Assembly (NCBI RefSeq): GCF_003350475.1
Contig: NZ_QQAV01000001.1
Span: 984,836 to 1,048,835 of the forward strand
Length of the DNA: 64,000 bases
From: Pseudacidovorax intermedius
GTDB taxonomy: Bacteria; Pseudomonadota; Gammaproteobacteria; Burkholderiales; Burkholderiaceae_C
Direction: 5' to 3'
The translations under genes and the position numbers were made by a program. This document shows positions 8,467-19,792 of this stretch, in pieces (position 1 is the first letter of the stretch; each line of letters begins with the position of its first letter). The notes under the pieces were generated by a model that was not told the origin of the DNA, did not search any database, and saw only the letters and a program-made list of their open reading frames with translations.

Positions 8467-10617
8467 TCAGCCGCCCGGTGGTGCCATCAGCCCACTGGCA
8501 CGCAGCACCTGTCGCCCGATGGCCGCCTCCAGCACCCGTCGCCCGCGGCCGGCCGGCGCCGCCAGCGTGAACCAGCGCCGCGCGCGGGTGATGCCGGTGT
8601 AGACCAGCTCGCGCGTGAGCACCGGGCTTGCGGTGGGCGGCAGCAGCAGGGCGGTGTGCTCGAACTCCGAGCCCTGCGACTTGTGCACCGTCATGGCGAA
8701 GACGGTCTCCACGGCCTGCAGCCGCGCCGGCAGCGTCCAGCGCACGCCGCCCGAGCCGTCGGCGGCGGCAAAGGCCACGCGCAGGGCGGTGCCGGCCTCG
8801 GGCACCGGCCGGCCGGTGATGTCGTCGAAGCGGGCGGGCAGCTGCAGCGTCAGGCCCACGTCCCCGTTCATCAGGCCTAGCGCCGGGTCGTTGCGGGTGA
8901 CCAGCACCGGCCGACCGGCGTACCAGCCCTGGGTGGCGGCGATCCAGCCTTCGGCATGCAGCAGCTCGGCGATGGCGGCGTTCAGGCCCGCCACGCCCCA
9001 GGGGCCGTCGCGCAGGGCACACAGCAGCTGGAAGCGGCTGCTGGCCTGTAGCAGGCGGGCGGCCCAGGCGTCCCAGTCGGATCGGGGCGCATCGGAGTCG
9101 GGGCGCTCCTCGTGGATGCGGCGCAGCCAGTGGGCGGGGCCGACGGGCTGGCGGGGGTCACCGGCCGGGCCCGCGGCCTGGGCGTCGTCGTCGATGTCGT
9201 CGTCGGCCAGCAGCAGGGCGCGCAGGGCGGCGTCCTGGGCCAGATGGCCGGGCGCGGCGGCCAGGCGGCAGCGGCGCAGGTCCGGCAGACCATCGTCGAA
9301 CAGTGCCAGCGCGGTGGTGGCGTCGCCGTCGTTGACGGCAGTCGCCAGCCGGCCGATGCCGCTGCCGGCATGGAAACGGCGGCTCACGCGCAGCATGGCG
9401 ATGGCCTGGTCCAGGGGATGGCCTCGCGCGTCCTGCAGCGCGGCGGGCGGCGCCTGTCCGGTGGCGGCCTGCAGCCATGCGAGGGTGGCGGCGTCGTAGT
9501 GGCCATGGTCCGCGCGGCTGCACAGCTCGCCCAGCACGGCGCCGGCCTCCACCGAAGCGAGCTGGTCCTTGTCGCCCAGCAGCACCAGCCGCGCCTGCGG
9601 GGGCAGGGCGTCGAGCAGGGCGGCCATCATCTCCAGGTCGACCATGGAGGCCTCGTCGACCACCAGCACGTCCAGCGGCAGCGGGTGGCCGGCGTGGTGG
9701 CGCAGGCGGCGGGTGTCGGGGCGGCTGCCCAGCAGGCGGTGCAGGGTGCGGGCCTCGGCCGGCACGCGGCTTCGCAGGTCGCCGCCGCCGGGCAGCTGCT
9801 CCCACGGCAACTGATCGAGGGCGCCGCGGATGGACTCGGTGAGCCGGGCCGAGGCCTTGCCGGTGGGCGCGGCGAGCTGGATGCGCAGCGGCCGGCCCGG
9901 GGCGCCGCCATGCATCGCCATCGACTGCAGCAGCGCCAGCAGCCGCACCACGGTGGTGGTCTTGCCCGTGCCCGGGCCGCCGGTGATGACGGCGAAGCGC
10001 TGGCGCAGGGCCAGGGCGCAGGCCATCTTCTGCCAGTCGGGCGTGCCGTCGCCGGGGCCGAAGAGCCGGTCGAGCACAGGGCGGATGCGTTCGGCCGGCG
10101 CGACGGGCGCGGGCGCCAGGCGGTCTTCGATACGGGCGCGCACCTGCCGCTCATACTGCCAGTAGCGCCGCAGGTAAAGGCGTGGGCCCTGCAGCACCAG
10201 CGGCGTCGCGCCCTCTGCCGGATCGCCGCGGCCGCACAGGCGGCTGGTGGCCAGGGTTTCGCTCCAGGCGGCCAGGCGCAGGGGTTGCAGCCAGCGCTGC
10301 GGGCCGTCGCCCATCGCGGCGGTGCCGGCCGTGTCGGGCGGCAGCGAGAGGCTGTGGCGGCCATCGGCCAGTGTGGCCTGCAGGTCCAGGCACACATGGC
10401 CGCGGCCGAGCTGATGGCTGGCCAGGGCGGCGGCCAGCAGCAGCTCGGCGCCCGCCTCTGGATCGCGCTGCAGGCAGAAGAGGGCGAAGCTACGGTCCAG
10501 CTCGCGCAGCCAGCCCTGCTGCACCCAGCGGTCCAGGTCGGCGAGCAGGGCGTCGCGCCGCTGCCCGGCAGCGGCTTCGGCGGGCTCGGCGTCGAAGAGG
10601 TCGGCGGTGGATGTCAT
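8467..10617 (-). CDS. recD: Exodeoxyribonuclease V subunit alpha (RecD helicase)
   Basis: This 716-residue SF1B helicase is the 5'-3' motor of RecBCD. Walker A is GGPGTGKTT at residues 213-221. The Walker B region reads LVVDEASMVDLEM, followed by LVLLGDKDQLASVEAG. The C-terminal motifs V-VI are MTVHKSQGSEFEH and ELVYTGITRARR. The frame runs open to 10743, but the ATG at 10617 (MTSTADLF) is the plausible start; the extra upstream codons overlap the end of recB. It lies about 85 bases after recB and completes a recC-recB-recD operon that repairs double-strand breaks and degrades linear, including phage, DNA. Confidence 0.95.
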   Translation of the reverse strand: MTSTADLFDAEPAEAAAGQRRDALLADLDRWVQQGWLRELDRSFALFCLQRDPEAGAELLLAAALASHQLGRGHVCLDLQATLADGRHSLSLPPDTAGTAAMGDGPQRWLQPLRLAAWSETLATSRLCGRGDPAEGATPLVLQGPRLYLRRYWQYERQVRARIEDRLAPAPVAPAERIRPVLDRLFGPGDGTPDWQKMACALALRQRFAVITGGPGTGKTTTVVRLLALLQSMAMHGGAPGRPLRIQLAAPTGKASARLTESIRGALDQLPWEQLPGGGDLRSRVPAEARTLHRLLGSRPDTRRLRHHAGHPLPLDVLVVDEASMVDLEMMAALLDALPPQARLVLLGDKDQLASVEAGAVLGELCSRADHGHYDAATLAWLQAATGQAPPAALQDARGHPLDQAIAMLRVSRRFHAGSGIGRLATAVNDGDATTALALFDDGLPDLRRCRLAAAPGHLAQDAALRALLLADDDIDDDAQAAGPAGDPRQPVGPAHWLRRIHEERPDSDAPRSDWDAWAARLLQASSRFQLLCALRDGPWGVAGLNAAIAELLHAEGWIAATQGWYAGRPVLVTRNDPALGLMNGDVGLTLQLPARFDDITGRPVPEAGTALRVAFAAADGSGGVRWTLPARLQAVETVFAMTVHKSQGSEFEHTALLLPPTASPVLTRELVYTGITRARRWFTLAAPAGRGRRVLEAAIGRQVLRASGLMAPPGG

Positions 10618-10702
10618 GGGCGCCCTCCCGGCTGCGCCAGGATGGCGGCAGGGATCGATGGCGGGCTCAGGGCGCGACGGGAGGGGTGGTTTGCGCGCTG
10701 GC

Positions 10703-13700
10703 TCATTCGATCTCGCCTTCCTCGGGGCCGCGCAGCAGGGCATCCAGCGCCTCGATCAGTTCGCGGGGCGGCCGCACGGCCCAGATGCCGTGGCCCGGCG
10801 CATCGGCACCGCGCAGGTAGACGGTGAGGGCGCCGCCCAGATGCGTGTCGGGGTCGTAGCCGGGCAGGCGGCTGCGCAGCAGGCGGTGCAGCGCCAGGCT
10901 GTAGAGCGCGGCCTGCACGTCGTAGCGATGGGCCAGCAGCGAGGCCTGAATCGCCGCATCGTCATAGGCCGCGTCGTCCGGGCCCAGCCAGTTGGACTTG
11001 TAGTCGGCCACCCACCAGCGGCCGTCGTGTTCGAAGACCAGGTCCATGAAGCCCTTGAGCATGCCGGCCAGCTGCGTGGGCGGCAGGGGCGGGCGGTTCA
11101 TCCCGGGCAGGATGTGCGCCTGGACCACCGCGTCGATGCTGCGCGCATCGGCGCGGTGCACCGGCATCCAGAACTCCATCTCGGACTTCGGCTGCCTCAG
11201 GCCGGCCAGCGTGGCGGGCACGGCATCGGGCAGGGGCCAGGGCGTGCGCAGCCAGCGGGGCAGCCAGTCGCACAGCGGCTCGATCCAGGCCTCCCAGCCG
11301 CGCACAGTGCAGCGGCGGGCGACCAGATCCCGCAGGGCCTCGGGGGTTTCGAGGACGCGGGCGAAGCCCTGCTGCGCGCACCAGTCGAGCAGGCCGTGCA
11401 GGAAGCTGCCGGCCTCGGCGCCCTGCGGGAAGGCATGCCAGCTGCCGCCACGCGGGGCGGTGGCGGGGCGCTCCTCCGGCGCGACGTCGGCGGGGGCGAT
11501 GGCTTCTTCCAGGGCCTGGTCCTGGCGGGCGTCCTCGGGCTCGGCGCTGGGCGCCGGCGCGTCCTGGGCCACGGCACCGCCGCCGCCCAGTTGCTGCACC
11601 AGCGCGGAATAGCTGGCGATCCACCACGGCGCATGGCCGTGGCGCAGCGGCGTGCGGGCGGCGCCGGGCGGGGGCGGGGCGGGCGGGTGCCAGACGCGGG
11701 CGTCGGGGGAGGGCGCGGGTTCGATGACGAGGATGGGCGGGCTGGATGCGGCAGGCGCGCCAGCCGCGGCCGATGCATCGGATGGCGTGGCTGTCCGGGC
11801 TGCCCCGGATGCGCCGTCGGCCCCTGACGCGGAGGCCGCCCCGGCTGCCGTCGTCGCGGCGCGCGCCGCTGCGGCGTCGCCCGCATCGTCCGCCAGTGCC
11901 TGCAGCGCCGCCCGGTAGCCGGCCAGGCTGTCGATGGCCGCACCCGCGCCCAGCACCTGGCCGAGCGCGCCCCGGTCCAGCGCCACCCTCTTGCCGCTGC
12001 CGGCGGCGAGCGGCGCTACACCGAGCCACAGCGCATGCCGGGCGCGGGTCAGCGCCACGTAGAGCAGCCGCATGTCCTCGGCCAGCCGCTCCTCGTCGGC
12101 GAGGGCGGCGGCCTCTTCATGCTTGCCGTCCAGCTCGATCACGCGGGCATCGGCCTCGGCATCATGGAAGCCGATGGCCTTGGCGGCCGAAGCCTTCTCC
12201 TCCCGCCAGGCGGCGATGAAGGGCAGCAGCACCAGCGGGTATTCCAGGCCCTTGGACTTGTGGATGGTCACCACCTTGAGCAGGGCGGCATCGCTTTCCA
12301 GACGCAGGATCTCTTCCTCGCCGCCGGGCTCGGCCAGGCGCTGGGCCAGGGCGCGGATCAGGGCATGCGGGCCGTCCAGGTCGACGGCGCGGCGCTGCAG
12401 CCACTCGGCCAGGTGCAGCATGTTGGTGAGCCGGCGCTCGCCGCCCAGGGCCGCAGCACCCGCCGGGGCGTCCACGAGCGCGTCGGGCAGATCAGGCGCG
12501 AGGCCGTCAGGCGCTGCGGGAGGCATTGCGGGAGGCGCATCGGCCGACGCCGCCAGCCAGCGCGCGGGCAGGTCGTAGGCATGCAGCAGCGCATGCACCA
12601 TCGGCAGCACGCCATGGCGCAGCCAGCAGGCGTTGAAGGACTGCCAGCGCAGGGCGGTCTCTTCCCAGGCGAGTTCGTCCTCTTCCAGCCGGGCCAGCCC
12701 GGCCAGCGGCAGGCCCAGGCTGCGGCTGGCCAGGGCGGTGCGCAGCAACCGGTCGTCGCCCGGCTCCGCGGCGGCGCGCAGCCAGCGCAGCAGGTCCTCG
12801 GCCTCGGGCGTGGCGAAGACCGATTCGCGGTCCGACAGGTAGACGCTGCGCAGCCCGCGCGCGGCCAGCGCGCCGCGGATGGCGGCGGCCTCGGTGCCGC
12901 TGCGCACCAGCACGGCGATGTCGGCCGGCCGCAGCGGCTGCCAGCGGCCATCGGGCTGACGGAAGCCGCTGCGGCCCTTGCCGGTGTCGGCCAGCCAGCG
13001 CACGGCGGCGCTGGCGAAGACCTCGGCCATCTGCGCGCGGTAGTCGGCGGTGCCCACGCTGTCGCGGCCGGCTTCGGGCTCGGGTTCCTGCGACCAGAGG
13101 GTGAGGGCCGGGGCGGGCGCGCCTTCGAGCCACAGCGTCTCGCTCCGGCCGCGGGCGCGCACGGGCACGAAGGGCACCGGGTCGCCGTCTTCACGCGCGA
13201 AGCGGAAGGCGCCGCGCGGATGGCGGCTCGCCTGCTCGAAGACGCGGTTGACGGCCTGCACCACGGCGGCCGTGGAGCGGAAGTTGGTGTCCAGCGCGTA
13301 GATGGCGCCGTCCGCCGCATCGGCCTGCGCGGCCGTGTCGCGCCGGGCGCGCAGGTAGGTGCGGATGTCGGCGCCGCGGAAGGCGTAGATGGCCTGCTTG
13401 GGGTCGCCGATGAGGATCAGGCCGGTGGTGCCGCGCGCGGGGGCGGGGCGGATGTCGTTGCCGTCGCCTGTGCCGCTTGTGTCGTGGCCAGCATCCCCCG
13501 CTTCGCCATAGATGCGCCGGAAGATGCGGTACTGCACCGGGTCCGTGTCCTGGAACTCGTCGATCAGCGCCAGCGGAAAGCGGGTGCGGATGCATGCCGC
13601 CAGCGCCGCGCCACCGGGGCTGGCCAGGGCGCGGTCCAGCTGCAGCAGCAGGTCGTCGAAGCCCAGCTCGGCACGGCGCAGCTTCTCGGCCGCCAGGGCC

Positions 13701-14779
13701 TCGCGCAGGGTGCGGGCGGCATGCACGGCCAGGTGCGCACGCAGGCCCGCGGGCTGGGCCGCGACCTGCGCCTGCTGCCAGGCGTCGATGGCGTCCAGCG
13801 CGGGATGATCGGGCAGGGCCTGGCCCTTCCTGAGCTTGGCGCCTTCGCGGCCGAAGCGGGCGATGTGGTCGGGCGCCTCGGCGCCAGCGCTCCAGTCGGC
13901 CAGGGCCTGCAGCCAGCCGTCGAAGGTGGCGTCGTCGTCCTTGCCACGGTAGCTGTTGCCGTTGAGCTGCGGGCGGGCGGCGTGCCACAGCCGCTCCAGC
14001 GCGGCGCGGTCGGCGCGCCAGGCGGCGCGGGCCTGCTCCTGCAGGTCGTCGGCCTCGGCCATGCTGCGGCCCAGCTGGCGCAGGGCGTCCAGCGCGTCGG
14101 CCTCGCCGTCGAAGGCGCTGCCCTGCAGGCGCAGTTGCGCATCGCCCTGAGCCAGCAGCGGGCGCACGGCCTGCCACAGCGCCTCGGGGTTCGCAAAGCA
14201 GCCCAGCAGCGCGCGCGAGGCGGCGGCGTCCAGCGGGTAGTAGTGGCGCCGCCAGTGGTCGTGCAGCACCTGCTGCTGCAGCGCCTGCAGGTCGGTCTGC
14301 AGGGTCTGGGCGAACAGGCTGCCGCTGCCCATGGCGTGCTCGCGCAGCATGCGCCAGGCCCAGCCGTGGATGGTGGCGATGGCCGATTCGTCCATCCACT
14401 GCGCGGCCACGCGCAGGCGGTGGGCGCAAGCGGGGCGGGCGTCGGGCGGGGTGTCGTCCAGGAGTGCGGCGAGGGCATCGCCGGCGGGTGCCTCGGCCTC
14501 GCCGGCGAAGACGCGCGCGGCCTCGTCCAGCCGGGCGCGGATGCGCTCGCGCAGCTCCTGCGTGGCGGCCTCGGTGAAGGTCACGACCAGGATCTCGGGC
14601 GGCGTGAGCGGCCGGCTGAAGGCGCTGCCAGGCCTGCCATGGCCCAGCACTAGGCGTAGGTAGAGCAGGGCGATGGTGTAGGTCTTGCCGGTGCCGGCGC
14701 TGGCCTCGATGAGGCGCAGGCCGTGCAGCGGGAAGCGCAGCGGGTCCAGCGCTTGGACGGCGGGGAGGGCGGTGTTCAC
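10703..14779 (-). CDS. recB: Exodeoxyribonuclease V subunit beta (RecB helicase-nuclease)
   Basis: This 1358-residue protein joins an SF1A 3'-5' helicase to a C-terminal nuclease. Walker A is ASAGTGKT at residues 26-33. Walker B reads [13 protein letters not shown], and [12 protein letters not shown] is motif V. A low-complexity Ala/Pro/Ser linker (around residues 910-1020) separates helicase and nuclease. The nuclease has [19 protein letters not shown], with the D and the D-Y-K triad, and [12 protein letters not shown]. The start is a GTG at 14779 that overlaps the recC TGA (GTGA); no ATG occurs at a sensible place. The length is slightly above the E. coli protein, mainly because of the linker. 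Confidence 0.95.
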   Translation of the reverse strand: MNTALPAVQALDPLRFPLHGLRLIEASAGTGKTYTIALLYLRLVLGHGRPGSAFSRPLTPPEILVVTFTEAATQELRERIRARLDEAARVFAGEAEAPAGDALAALLDDTPPDARPACAHRLRVAAQWMDESAIATIHGWAWRMLREHAMGSGSLFAQTLQTDLQALQQQVLHDHWRRHYYPLDAAASRALLGCFANPEALWQAVRPLLAQGDAQLRLQGSAFDGEADALDALRQLGRSMAEADDLQEQARAAWRADRAALERLWHAARPQLNGNSYRGKDDDATFDGWLQALADWSAGAEAPDHIARFGREGAKLRKGQALPDHPALDAIDAWQQAQVAAQPAGLRAHLAVHAARTLREALAAEKLRRAELGFDDLLLQLDRALASPGGAALAACIRTRFPLALIDEFQDTDPVQYRIFRRIYGEAGDAGHDTSGTGDGNDIRPAPARGTTGLILIGDPKQAIYAFRGADIRTYLRARRDTAAQADAADGAIYALDTNFRSTAAVVQAVNRVFEQASRHPRGAFRFAREDGDPVPFVPVRARGRSETLWLEGAPAPALTLWSQEPEPEAGRDSVGTADYRAQMAEVFASAAVRWLADTGKGRSGFRQPDGRWQPLRPADIAVLVRSGTEAAAIRGALAARGLRSVYLSDRESVFATPEAEDLLRWLRAAAEPGDDRLLRTALASRSLGLPLAGLARLEEDELAWEETALRWQSFNACWLRHGVLPMVHALLHAYDLPARWLAASADAPPAMPPAAPDGLAPDLPDALVDAPAGAAALGGERRLTNMLHLAEWLQRRAVDLDGPHALIRALAQRLAEPGGEEEILRLESDAALLKVVTIHKSKGLEYPLVLLPFIAAWREEKASAAKAIGFHDAEADARVIELDGKHEEAAALADEERLAEDMRLLYVALTRARHALWLGVAPLAAGSGKRVALDRGALGQVLGAGAAIDSLAGYRAALQALADDAGDAAAARAATTAAGAASASGADGASGAARTATPSDASAAAGAPAASSPPILVIEPAPSPDARVWHPPAPPPPGAARTPLRHGHAPWWIASYSALVQQLGGGGAVAQDAPAPSAEPEDARQDQALEEAIAPADVAPEERPATAPRGGSWHAFPQGAEAGSFLHGLLDWCAQQGFARVLETPEALRDLVARRCTVRGWEAWIEPLCDWLPRWLRTPWPLPDAVPATLAGLRQPKSEMEFWMPVHRADARSIDAVVQAHILPGMNRPPLPPTQLAGMLKGFMDLVFEHDGRWWVADYKSNWLGPDDAAYDDAAIQASLLAHRYDVQAALYSLALHRLLRSRLPGYDPDTHLGGALTVYLRGADAPGHGIWAVRPPRELIEALDALLRGPEEGEIE

Positions 14780-17700
14780 GACTCGGCCTCGTTCGTGGCG
14801 CCGCGGCGGGCGGCGGGCACGCTGCGCCACAAGGGGCCGTACAGCGCCTGGGCCCAGTCGAGCAGGCCACGGCCGTCGTCGTTGCGGGCGGCGGCGAGGG
14901 CGGCGAAGTCGGGATAGGCGCGGGCCAGGGCGGGCCGCTCGCCCTCGCCCTGGCGCTGCATGCCACCGTCGTAGGCCATGCGGGCGGCGTTGCCGGCCAT
15001 GTCCTCGGCCAGCGCGGCGAAGCCGGTGCGGCAGGCCAGCGGCAGTGGCTGGCGCAGGCCGGCGAGCCAGGCCTGGACGAGCTGGCCCAGTGCGTCGTCG
15101 GCATCGGCCCGGGTCAGCGCCGCCAGCACCAGCGTGCCCGATTCGCTGACGAGCACGGTGCGCGTGGGCCCGGCGGCCCAATTGAGCGCCAGGTGCGCGG
15201 GCCAGTGGCGGACGACGTGGTGCCAGGCGAGTTCCTTGCCCTTGTGCAGGCGGCCCTGGGCCAGCACGAGGCGTGCGGGCTCGGCGGTGGCGGCGTCGGC
15301 CTCTGCACTGGCCGGCAGCCGCCGCGGCGGCAGTGCGTCTTCGATCGCTACCCCGCTGTCCGCATGCCGCCAGTGCAGCAGCACCGGCTCGGCCTCGACC
15401 TCGGGCCAGGCCTCGCAGGCCTTGAGGTAATGCTCGAAGGTGCGGGCCACGCGCTGCTGCAGGCCCTGGCCCGCGAGCTGGCCGAAGGCCTGCAGCGGCA
15501 GCCGGCCTTCGCTCGCCAACCGGTCGACCTGCTGCGCCAGCGTCGAACTCAGCGCCGCGCGGGCGGCGGTCGGGCTGGGCTGGTCGTCGCACCAGGGCTG
15601 CAGGGTCTGGCGCAGCTGCTGCTCCAGCGCCCAGTTCTCCAGGCCGCCGAGGGCGAAGAGCTCGTCGTCGAGCACGTCCTCGCTGCCGTCGGCGCCGGGG
15701 CCGAAGCGCACATGCAGGCGCTGGGCGAAGAAGGCCTCGATGGGCTGGGCCAGGAAGTCCTCCAGCGGGCGCAGGGCGATGGGCTCCTCGGGCTGCCAGG
15801 CGGGCAGCGGCGCGTCGGCGCGGCCGGGCGGCTGCGCGGACTGGGCCGCCTGCCATTCGTGGCCATAGGTGTAGAGGCCGTCCACGGCAGGGGCGCGCGG
15901 CGCATCGGGCGCGAAGTAGCGGGGACTGAAGGGCTGCAGCGGGTGTTCGGTGGTCAGCGCCGTCAGCAGCGCGTCGCGCTCGTCCTCGCGGCCGGCCAGG
16001 CGCCAGCCGGCGGCGAGGTGGTCGCGCAGCTGGCCCACCAGCACGCTGGGCGCGCGGGCGCTGTGGTCGCGCACGTCGCGGCCCACCCAGCTCAGGTAGA
16101 GCTGCTCGCGCGCGGACAGCAGGGCTTCGAGCAGCAGGTAGCGGTCGTCGTCGCGGCGCGAACGGTCGCCGGGGCGCCAGTCGTCCCGCATCAGGTCGAA
16201 GTCGGCGCGCATGACGGGGCGCGGGAAGTCGCCGTCGTTCATGCCCAGCAGGCAGACGATGCGGAAGGGAATGGCGCGCATCGGCATCAGCGTGCAGAAG
16301 CTGACGCCGCCCGACAGGAAGCGCTGCGCCAGCCCGCCGCCGCCCAGCTGGCCGAGCCAGGTCTCGCGCACCACCGACAGCGGCAGGTCCTGGTCGAAGC
16401 CGGCGGCGGCGCAGTCGTCCAGCCAGCGGTCCAGGCCCTGCAGCAGCTCCTGCACGCGCACCTGCTCGCGCGGCGTGGCGGGCGCGAAGAAGCGCTGCAG
16501 CAGCGCGCGCAGGCGCTCGGCCCAGACGGTGGGCGTGGCGTCCTGGGCCAGTGTGTCCAGCGTGACTTCCATGGCGCGCAGCAGTGCCGCGAGCGGGCCG
16601 AGGGCGGCGGCGTCCAGCCCGCCCACCTCGTCGAAGGGGGCGATGCCGTCGAAGGCCTCGCCGTCGCCAGCGGCATAGCCCAGCAGCATGCGCTGCAGGC
16701 CGAAGCGCCAGCTGTTGGCTTCGCCCGCGGCGCCCAAGCCCTGCTGCGTGCGCTGGTCGGCATCCAGGCCCCAGCGCACGCCGGCGCCTTCGATCCAGCG
16801 CTTGAGCACGGGCAGGTCGTCCTCGGCCAGGCCGAAGCGCTCGCGCACGGCCTGCACTTCGAGCAGGTCCAGCACGTCGCTGGCGGCGAAGCGGCTGTCG
16901 GGCAGGGCCAGCAGCGCTTCGAGGGCCACCAGCAGCGGCTCGCGCCTGCGCTGGCCCTGGTCGGCGACGGTGAAGGGAATGTGCCGCGGGTCGCTGCGCG
17001 TGAGCCGGCCGAAGACGGCCTCGATGTGGGGCGCGTAGCTGTCCACGTCCGGCAGCATCACGATCACGTCGCGCGGCTGCAGCGTGGGGTCGGCGTCGAA
17101 GCGGGCGAGGAGCTGGTCGTGCAGCACCTCCACCTCGCGCTGTGGCGAATGGGCGGTGTGGAAGCGCAGCGAGATGTCGCGCGCCGGGTCGACGGCGGGC
17201 CAGCGGGCGCGGGTCTCGGCCAGCGGTCGCAGTTCGAGGATGTCGTCCTGCAGCTGGCGCAGCAGGCTGTGCGCGGGCGGTGTGTCGTCGCTGAACAGGT
17301 CGATGCGGCCGCTGCCGATGCCGGCCCAGGCGCCGCGGTAGCGGTCGGGCTCGTCGAAGCCGTCGATCAGGTGCAGGTAGTCGCGGCCCTGCTTGCCCCA
17401 GGCGGCCAGCAGCGGATGGGCATGCTGGTGCAGCGCGGCCTCGTCCAGCACGGCGGGCATGCCGGGGCGGCGCGCCTGGCGGCGGTAGGCGCCGCGCAGC
17501 AGGTCCTGGTCGGCCACGATGTCGGTCCAGTGGTGGCGGCAGGGGTTGTGCACGAAGAGCATCACCTGCGCATGCCGCGCCAGCGCGGCCAGGGCCTGCA
17601 GCGTCTGCGCAGGCAGGGCGGAGATGCCGAAGACGATCACCCGCCGTGGCAGGCCGGCCGGCGGCGGGCCGTCATGCGCGGCCAGGGCGTCGATGAAGCG

Positions 17701-18384
17701 CTGATGCACGCCGGCACGGCTGCCCGCCAGGCCCTGCGCGGCGTCGGCCTGTACGGCCGTGCCCAGGTCCTCCAGCAGGGCGCGCCACAGGCGGGCCTGC
17801 CACTGCTGGTCCTCTGGCAGCGGGCGGGTGCCGCCGCGCAGCGTCTGCAGCTGGTCGCGGCCCGCCGCCCAGTCCTGCAGCCAGTCGGCGCGGTAGACCT
17901 GGTACTGGTCGAACAGGTCGGCCAGGCGCAGTGCCAGCTGATGGCACTTGCGCAGGTCGGGGTCGTGGGCCAGGAAGCGCGCCAGCGGCGCGAAGCGCGG
18001 ATCGGTCTCGGCCGCGCGGGCGGTGAGCGCAGGCAGCAGGCGCATCAGCCGCCAGGCGAGCGGCGCCTCATCGAGCGGCGAGCGCTCGGGCACCGTGTCT
18101 GCGCCGAGAACCGCACGGTAGGCGCGCCACAGGAACTGCGCCGGCAGTTGCACGTCGAAGGCCGCCGTGATGCCCAGGCCGCCGCGCGCCGGATCGGCCG
18201 CCAGCGCCAGCTTGAGCCACTGGGCGATGCCGTTGCTCTGCACCAGCACCACCTCGTCCTCCAGCGGCGCGAGCGGATGCCGCGCCAGCCAGGCCACGAG
18301 CAGCTGCCGCAGGTCTTCCGGCCGGTTGCCGTGCAGGACCATCAGGCCGGGCTGCAGAGGGGGCGTGGCGAGGGAATCGGTCAT
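14776..18384 (-). CDS. recC: Exodeoxyribonuclease V subunit gamma (RecC)
   Basis: This 1202-residue protein is the RecC subunit, which splits the duplex and scans for Chi. Family features are the N-terminal [15 protein letters not shown] and [25 protein letters not shown] in the middle, [15 protein letters not shown], and the [27 protein letters not shown] region written in pieces along the chain. RecC has degenerate helicase and nuclease folds and lacks catalytic motifs, as seen here. The ATG at 18384 is the first codon of the operon. It is transcribed away from metH across only 63 bases, so the recBCD promoter must lie in that short gap. Confidence 0.95.
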   Translation of the reverse strand: MTDSLATPPLQPGLMVLHGNRPEDLRQLLVAWLARHPLAPLEDEVVLVQSNGIAQWLKLALAADPARGGLGITAAFDVQLPAQFLWRAYRAVLGADTVPERSPLDEAPLAWRLMRLLPALTARAAETDPRFAPLARFLAHDPDLRKCHQLALRLADLFDQYQVYRADWLQDWAAGRDQLQTLRGGTRPLPEDQQWQARLWRALLEDLGTAVQADAAQGLAGSRAGVHQRFIDALAAHDGPPPAGLPRRVIVFGISALPAQTLQALAALARHAQVMLFVHNPCRHHWTDIVADQDLLRGAYRRQARRPGMPAVLDEAALHQHAHPLLAAWGKQGRDYLHLIDGFDEPDRYRGAWAGIGSGRIDLFSDDTPPAHSLLRQLQDDILELRPLAETRARWPAVDPARDISLRFHTAHSPQREVEVLHDQLLARFDADPTLQPRDVIVMLPDVDSYAPHIEAVFGRLTRSDPRHIPFTVADQGQRRREPLLVALEALLALPDSRFAASDVLDLLEVQAVRERFGLAEDDLPVLKRWIEGAGVRWGLDADQRTQQGLGAAGEANSWRFGLQRMLLGYAAGDGEAFDGIAPFDEVGGLDAAALGPLAALLRAMEVTLDTLAQDATPTVWAERLRALLQRFFAPATPREQVRVQELLQGLDRWLDDCAAAGFDQDLPLSVVRETWLGQLGGGGLAQRFLSGGVSFCTLMPMRAIPFRIVCLLGMNDGDFPRPVMRADFDLMRDDWRPGDRSRRDDDRYLLLEALLSAREQLYLSWVGRDVRDHSARAPSVLVGQLRDHLAAGWRLAGREDERDALLTALTTEHPLQPFSPRYFAPDAPRAPAVDGLYTYGHEWQAAQSAQPPGRADAPLPAWQPEEPIALRPLEDFLAQPIEAFFAQRLHVRFGPGADGSEDVLDDELFALGGLENWALEQQLRQTLQPWCDDQPSPTAARAALSSTLAQQVDRLASEGRLPLQAFGQLAGQGLQQRVARTFEHYLKACEAWPEVEAEPVLLHWRHADSGVAIEDALPPRRLPASAEADAATAEPARLVLAQGRLHKGKELAWHHVVRHWPAHLALNWAAGPTRTVLVSESGTLVLAALTRADADDALGQLVQAWLAGLRQPLPLACRTGFAALAEDMAGNAARMAYDGGMQRQGEGERPALARAYPDFAALAAARNDDGRGLLDWAQALYGPLWRSVPAARRGATNEAES

Positions 18385-18432
18385 GGCGGGCAGCGGCCGG
18401 CCATGTTAGCGGCCGGGGCAGGCGCGGGTTTT

Positions 18433-18438
18433 TACAAT
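18433..18438 (+). promoter_or_regulatory. Possible -10 box (TACAAT) before metH
   Basis: TACAAT sits ten bases before the metH ATG in the short recC-metH gap. It matches the sigma-70 -10 consensus in five of six positions, in otherwise very GC-rich DNA. No good -35 is seen. If used, the transcript would be nearly leaderless. This is based on sequence match only. Confidence 0.3.
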
Positions 18439-18447
18439 CGCGCCCCC

Positions 18448-19524
18448 ATGAATCTGCCCACCTACACCCGCGCCCAGCAGCTGCCCGCCATCCTGGCCCA
18501 GCGCATTGCCATCCTCGACGGGGCGATGGGCACCATGATCCAGCGCTTCAAGCTCAGCGAGGCGCAGTACCGCGGCGAGGGCTACAGCGGCCCCGGCGCC
18601 GTGGGCGAACGCTTCAAGGACTTCCACAAGGACGTGAAGGGCAACAACGAGCTGCTGTCCATCACCCGCCCCGACGTCATCCGCGACATCCACGAGGGCT
18701 ACCTGGCGGCCGGCGCCGACCTCATCGAGACCAACACCTTCGGCGCCACCACCATCGCGCAGGAGGACTACGACATGGCCGACCTGGCGCGCGAGATGAA
18801 CCTGGCCAGCGCCCGACTGGCGCGCGAGGCCTGCGACAAGTTCAGCACGCCCGACAAGCCGCGCTTCGTGGCCGGCGCCCTGGGCCCGACGCCGCGCACC
18901 GCCAGCATCAGCCCCGACGTGAACGACCCCGGTGCGCGCAACATCGACTTCGAGACGCTGCGCGCCGCCTACTACGCGCAGACGGCTGCGCTGGTGGAGG
19001 CCGGCTCGGACGTGCTGCTGGTCGAGACCATCTTCGACACCCTCAATGCCAAGGCCGCGCTCTTCGCCATCGACGAGTACTTCGAGGCCAGCGGCGAATG
19101 CCTGCCGATCATCATCAGCGGCACCGTCACCGATGCCTCGGGCCGCATCCTGAGCGGCCAGACCGTCACCGCCTTCTGGCACAGCGTGCGCCATGCGCGG
19201 CCGCTGGCCGTGGGCCTGAACTGCGCCCTGGGCGCCGCGCTGATGCGGCCCTATGTGCAGGAACTCAACCGCGTGGCGACCGACACCTTCATCAGCTGCT
19301 ACCCCAACGCCGGCCTGCCCAACCCGATGAGCGAGACGGGCTTCGACGAGACGCCCGACGTCACCTCGCGCCTGGTGCACGAATTCGCGGCCGAAGGTCT
19401 GGTCAACATCGTCGGCGGCTGCTGCGGCACCACGCCCGACCACATCGCCGCCATCGGCGCGGCCGTGGGCCCCGTCGCCCCGCGCGGCGTGCAGGGCGCG
19501 CGCTTCTATAGCGAAGCCGCCTGA
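18448..19524 (+). CDS. metH: Methionine synthase homocysteine-binding half (MetH1)
   Basis: This 358-residue protein is the homocysteine S-methyltransferase domain of cobalamin-dependent methionine synthase on its own. The N-terminus has [22 protein letters not shown] and FVAGALGPT follow. The zinc ligands are the cysteine in GLNCALGAA and the pair in [11 protein letters not shown]. Full-length MetH is over 1200 residues; in many betaproteobacteria it is split into this half and a folate/cobalamin half. The protein ends naturally (GARFYSEAA), so it is not a truncation. The second half is not downstream here: repeats and the oppositely oriented corA follow. Without that partner it would not complete the reaction. 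Confidence 0.92.
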   Translation: MNLPTYTRAQQLPAILAQRIAILDGAMGTMIQRFKLSEAQYRGEGYSGPGAVGERFKDFHKDVKGNNELLSITRPDVIRDIHEGYLAAGADLIETNTFGATTIAQEDYDMADLAREMNLASARLAREACDKFSTPDKPRFVAGALGPTPRTASISPDVNDPGARNIDFETLRAAYYAQTAALVEAGSDVLLVETIFDTLNAKAALFAIDEYFEASGECLPIIISGTVTDASGRILSGQTVTAFWHSVRHARPLAVGLNCALGAALMRPYVQELNRVATDTFISCYPNAGLPNPMSETGFDETPDVTSRLVHEFAAEGLVNIVGGCCGTTPDHIAAIGAAVGPVAPRGVQGARFYSEAA

Positions 19525-19608
19525 GCGACGTACGACACGGAGCCGCACTCGCTGGCGCAGCACGGCGCAGTGCTCGCCAGACCGGCTTGGCTCAACTCGA
19601 CTCGAACG

Positions 19609-19708
19609 GCCGCGGAGCAGGCCACGCCCGTGCACCCGCGGAACCGGCTTTGCCGGGTCGCCGGGTGCGCCCCTTGAGGGGAGGCGCCATCGGCGCCATG
19701 GGGTGGTC
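19609..19708 (+). repeat. Dispersed intergenic repeat, copy A
   Basis: The stretch contains an accGGCTTtGCCGGgt hairpin, a CCCCTTGAGGGG palindrome and a GGCGCCatcGGCGCC pair. It matches copy B at 19719-19792 closely from position 19638 onward and in the same orientation. Copy C at 25517-25635 has the same order of elements with more changes. It fills the metH-corA gap and encodes nothing recognisable. Such modules are common in Comamonadaceae intergenic DNA. Confidence 0.75.
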
Positions 19709-19718
19709 TTGTGTGTTC

Positions 19719-19792
19719 GCGGAACCGGCTTCGCCGGGCAGCTGCGCGCGCCCCCTTGAGGGGGAGGCGCCGCAGGCGCCACGGGGGTGGCC
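19719..19792 (+). repeat. Dispersed intergenic repeat, copy B
   Basis: This is a direct repeat of the core of copy A: GCGGAACCGGCTT, then a CCCCCTTGAGGGGG palindrome and GGCGCC pairs. It runs right up to the stop codon of corA, so it may serve as the corA 3' end structure. It has small differences from copy A inside the loops. Confidence 0.75.

Noticed and set aside
15193-18447. Long plus-strand open frame running into metH
   Set aside because: It is antisense to recC; only the part from the ATG at 18448 has homology. The long upstream extension is a GC-skew artefact.
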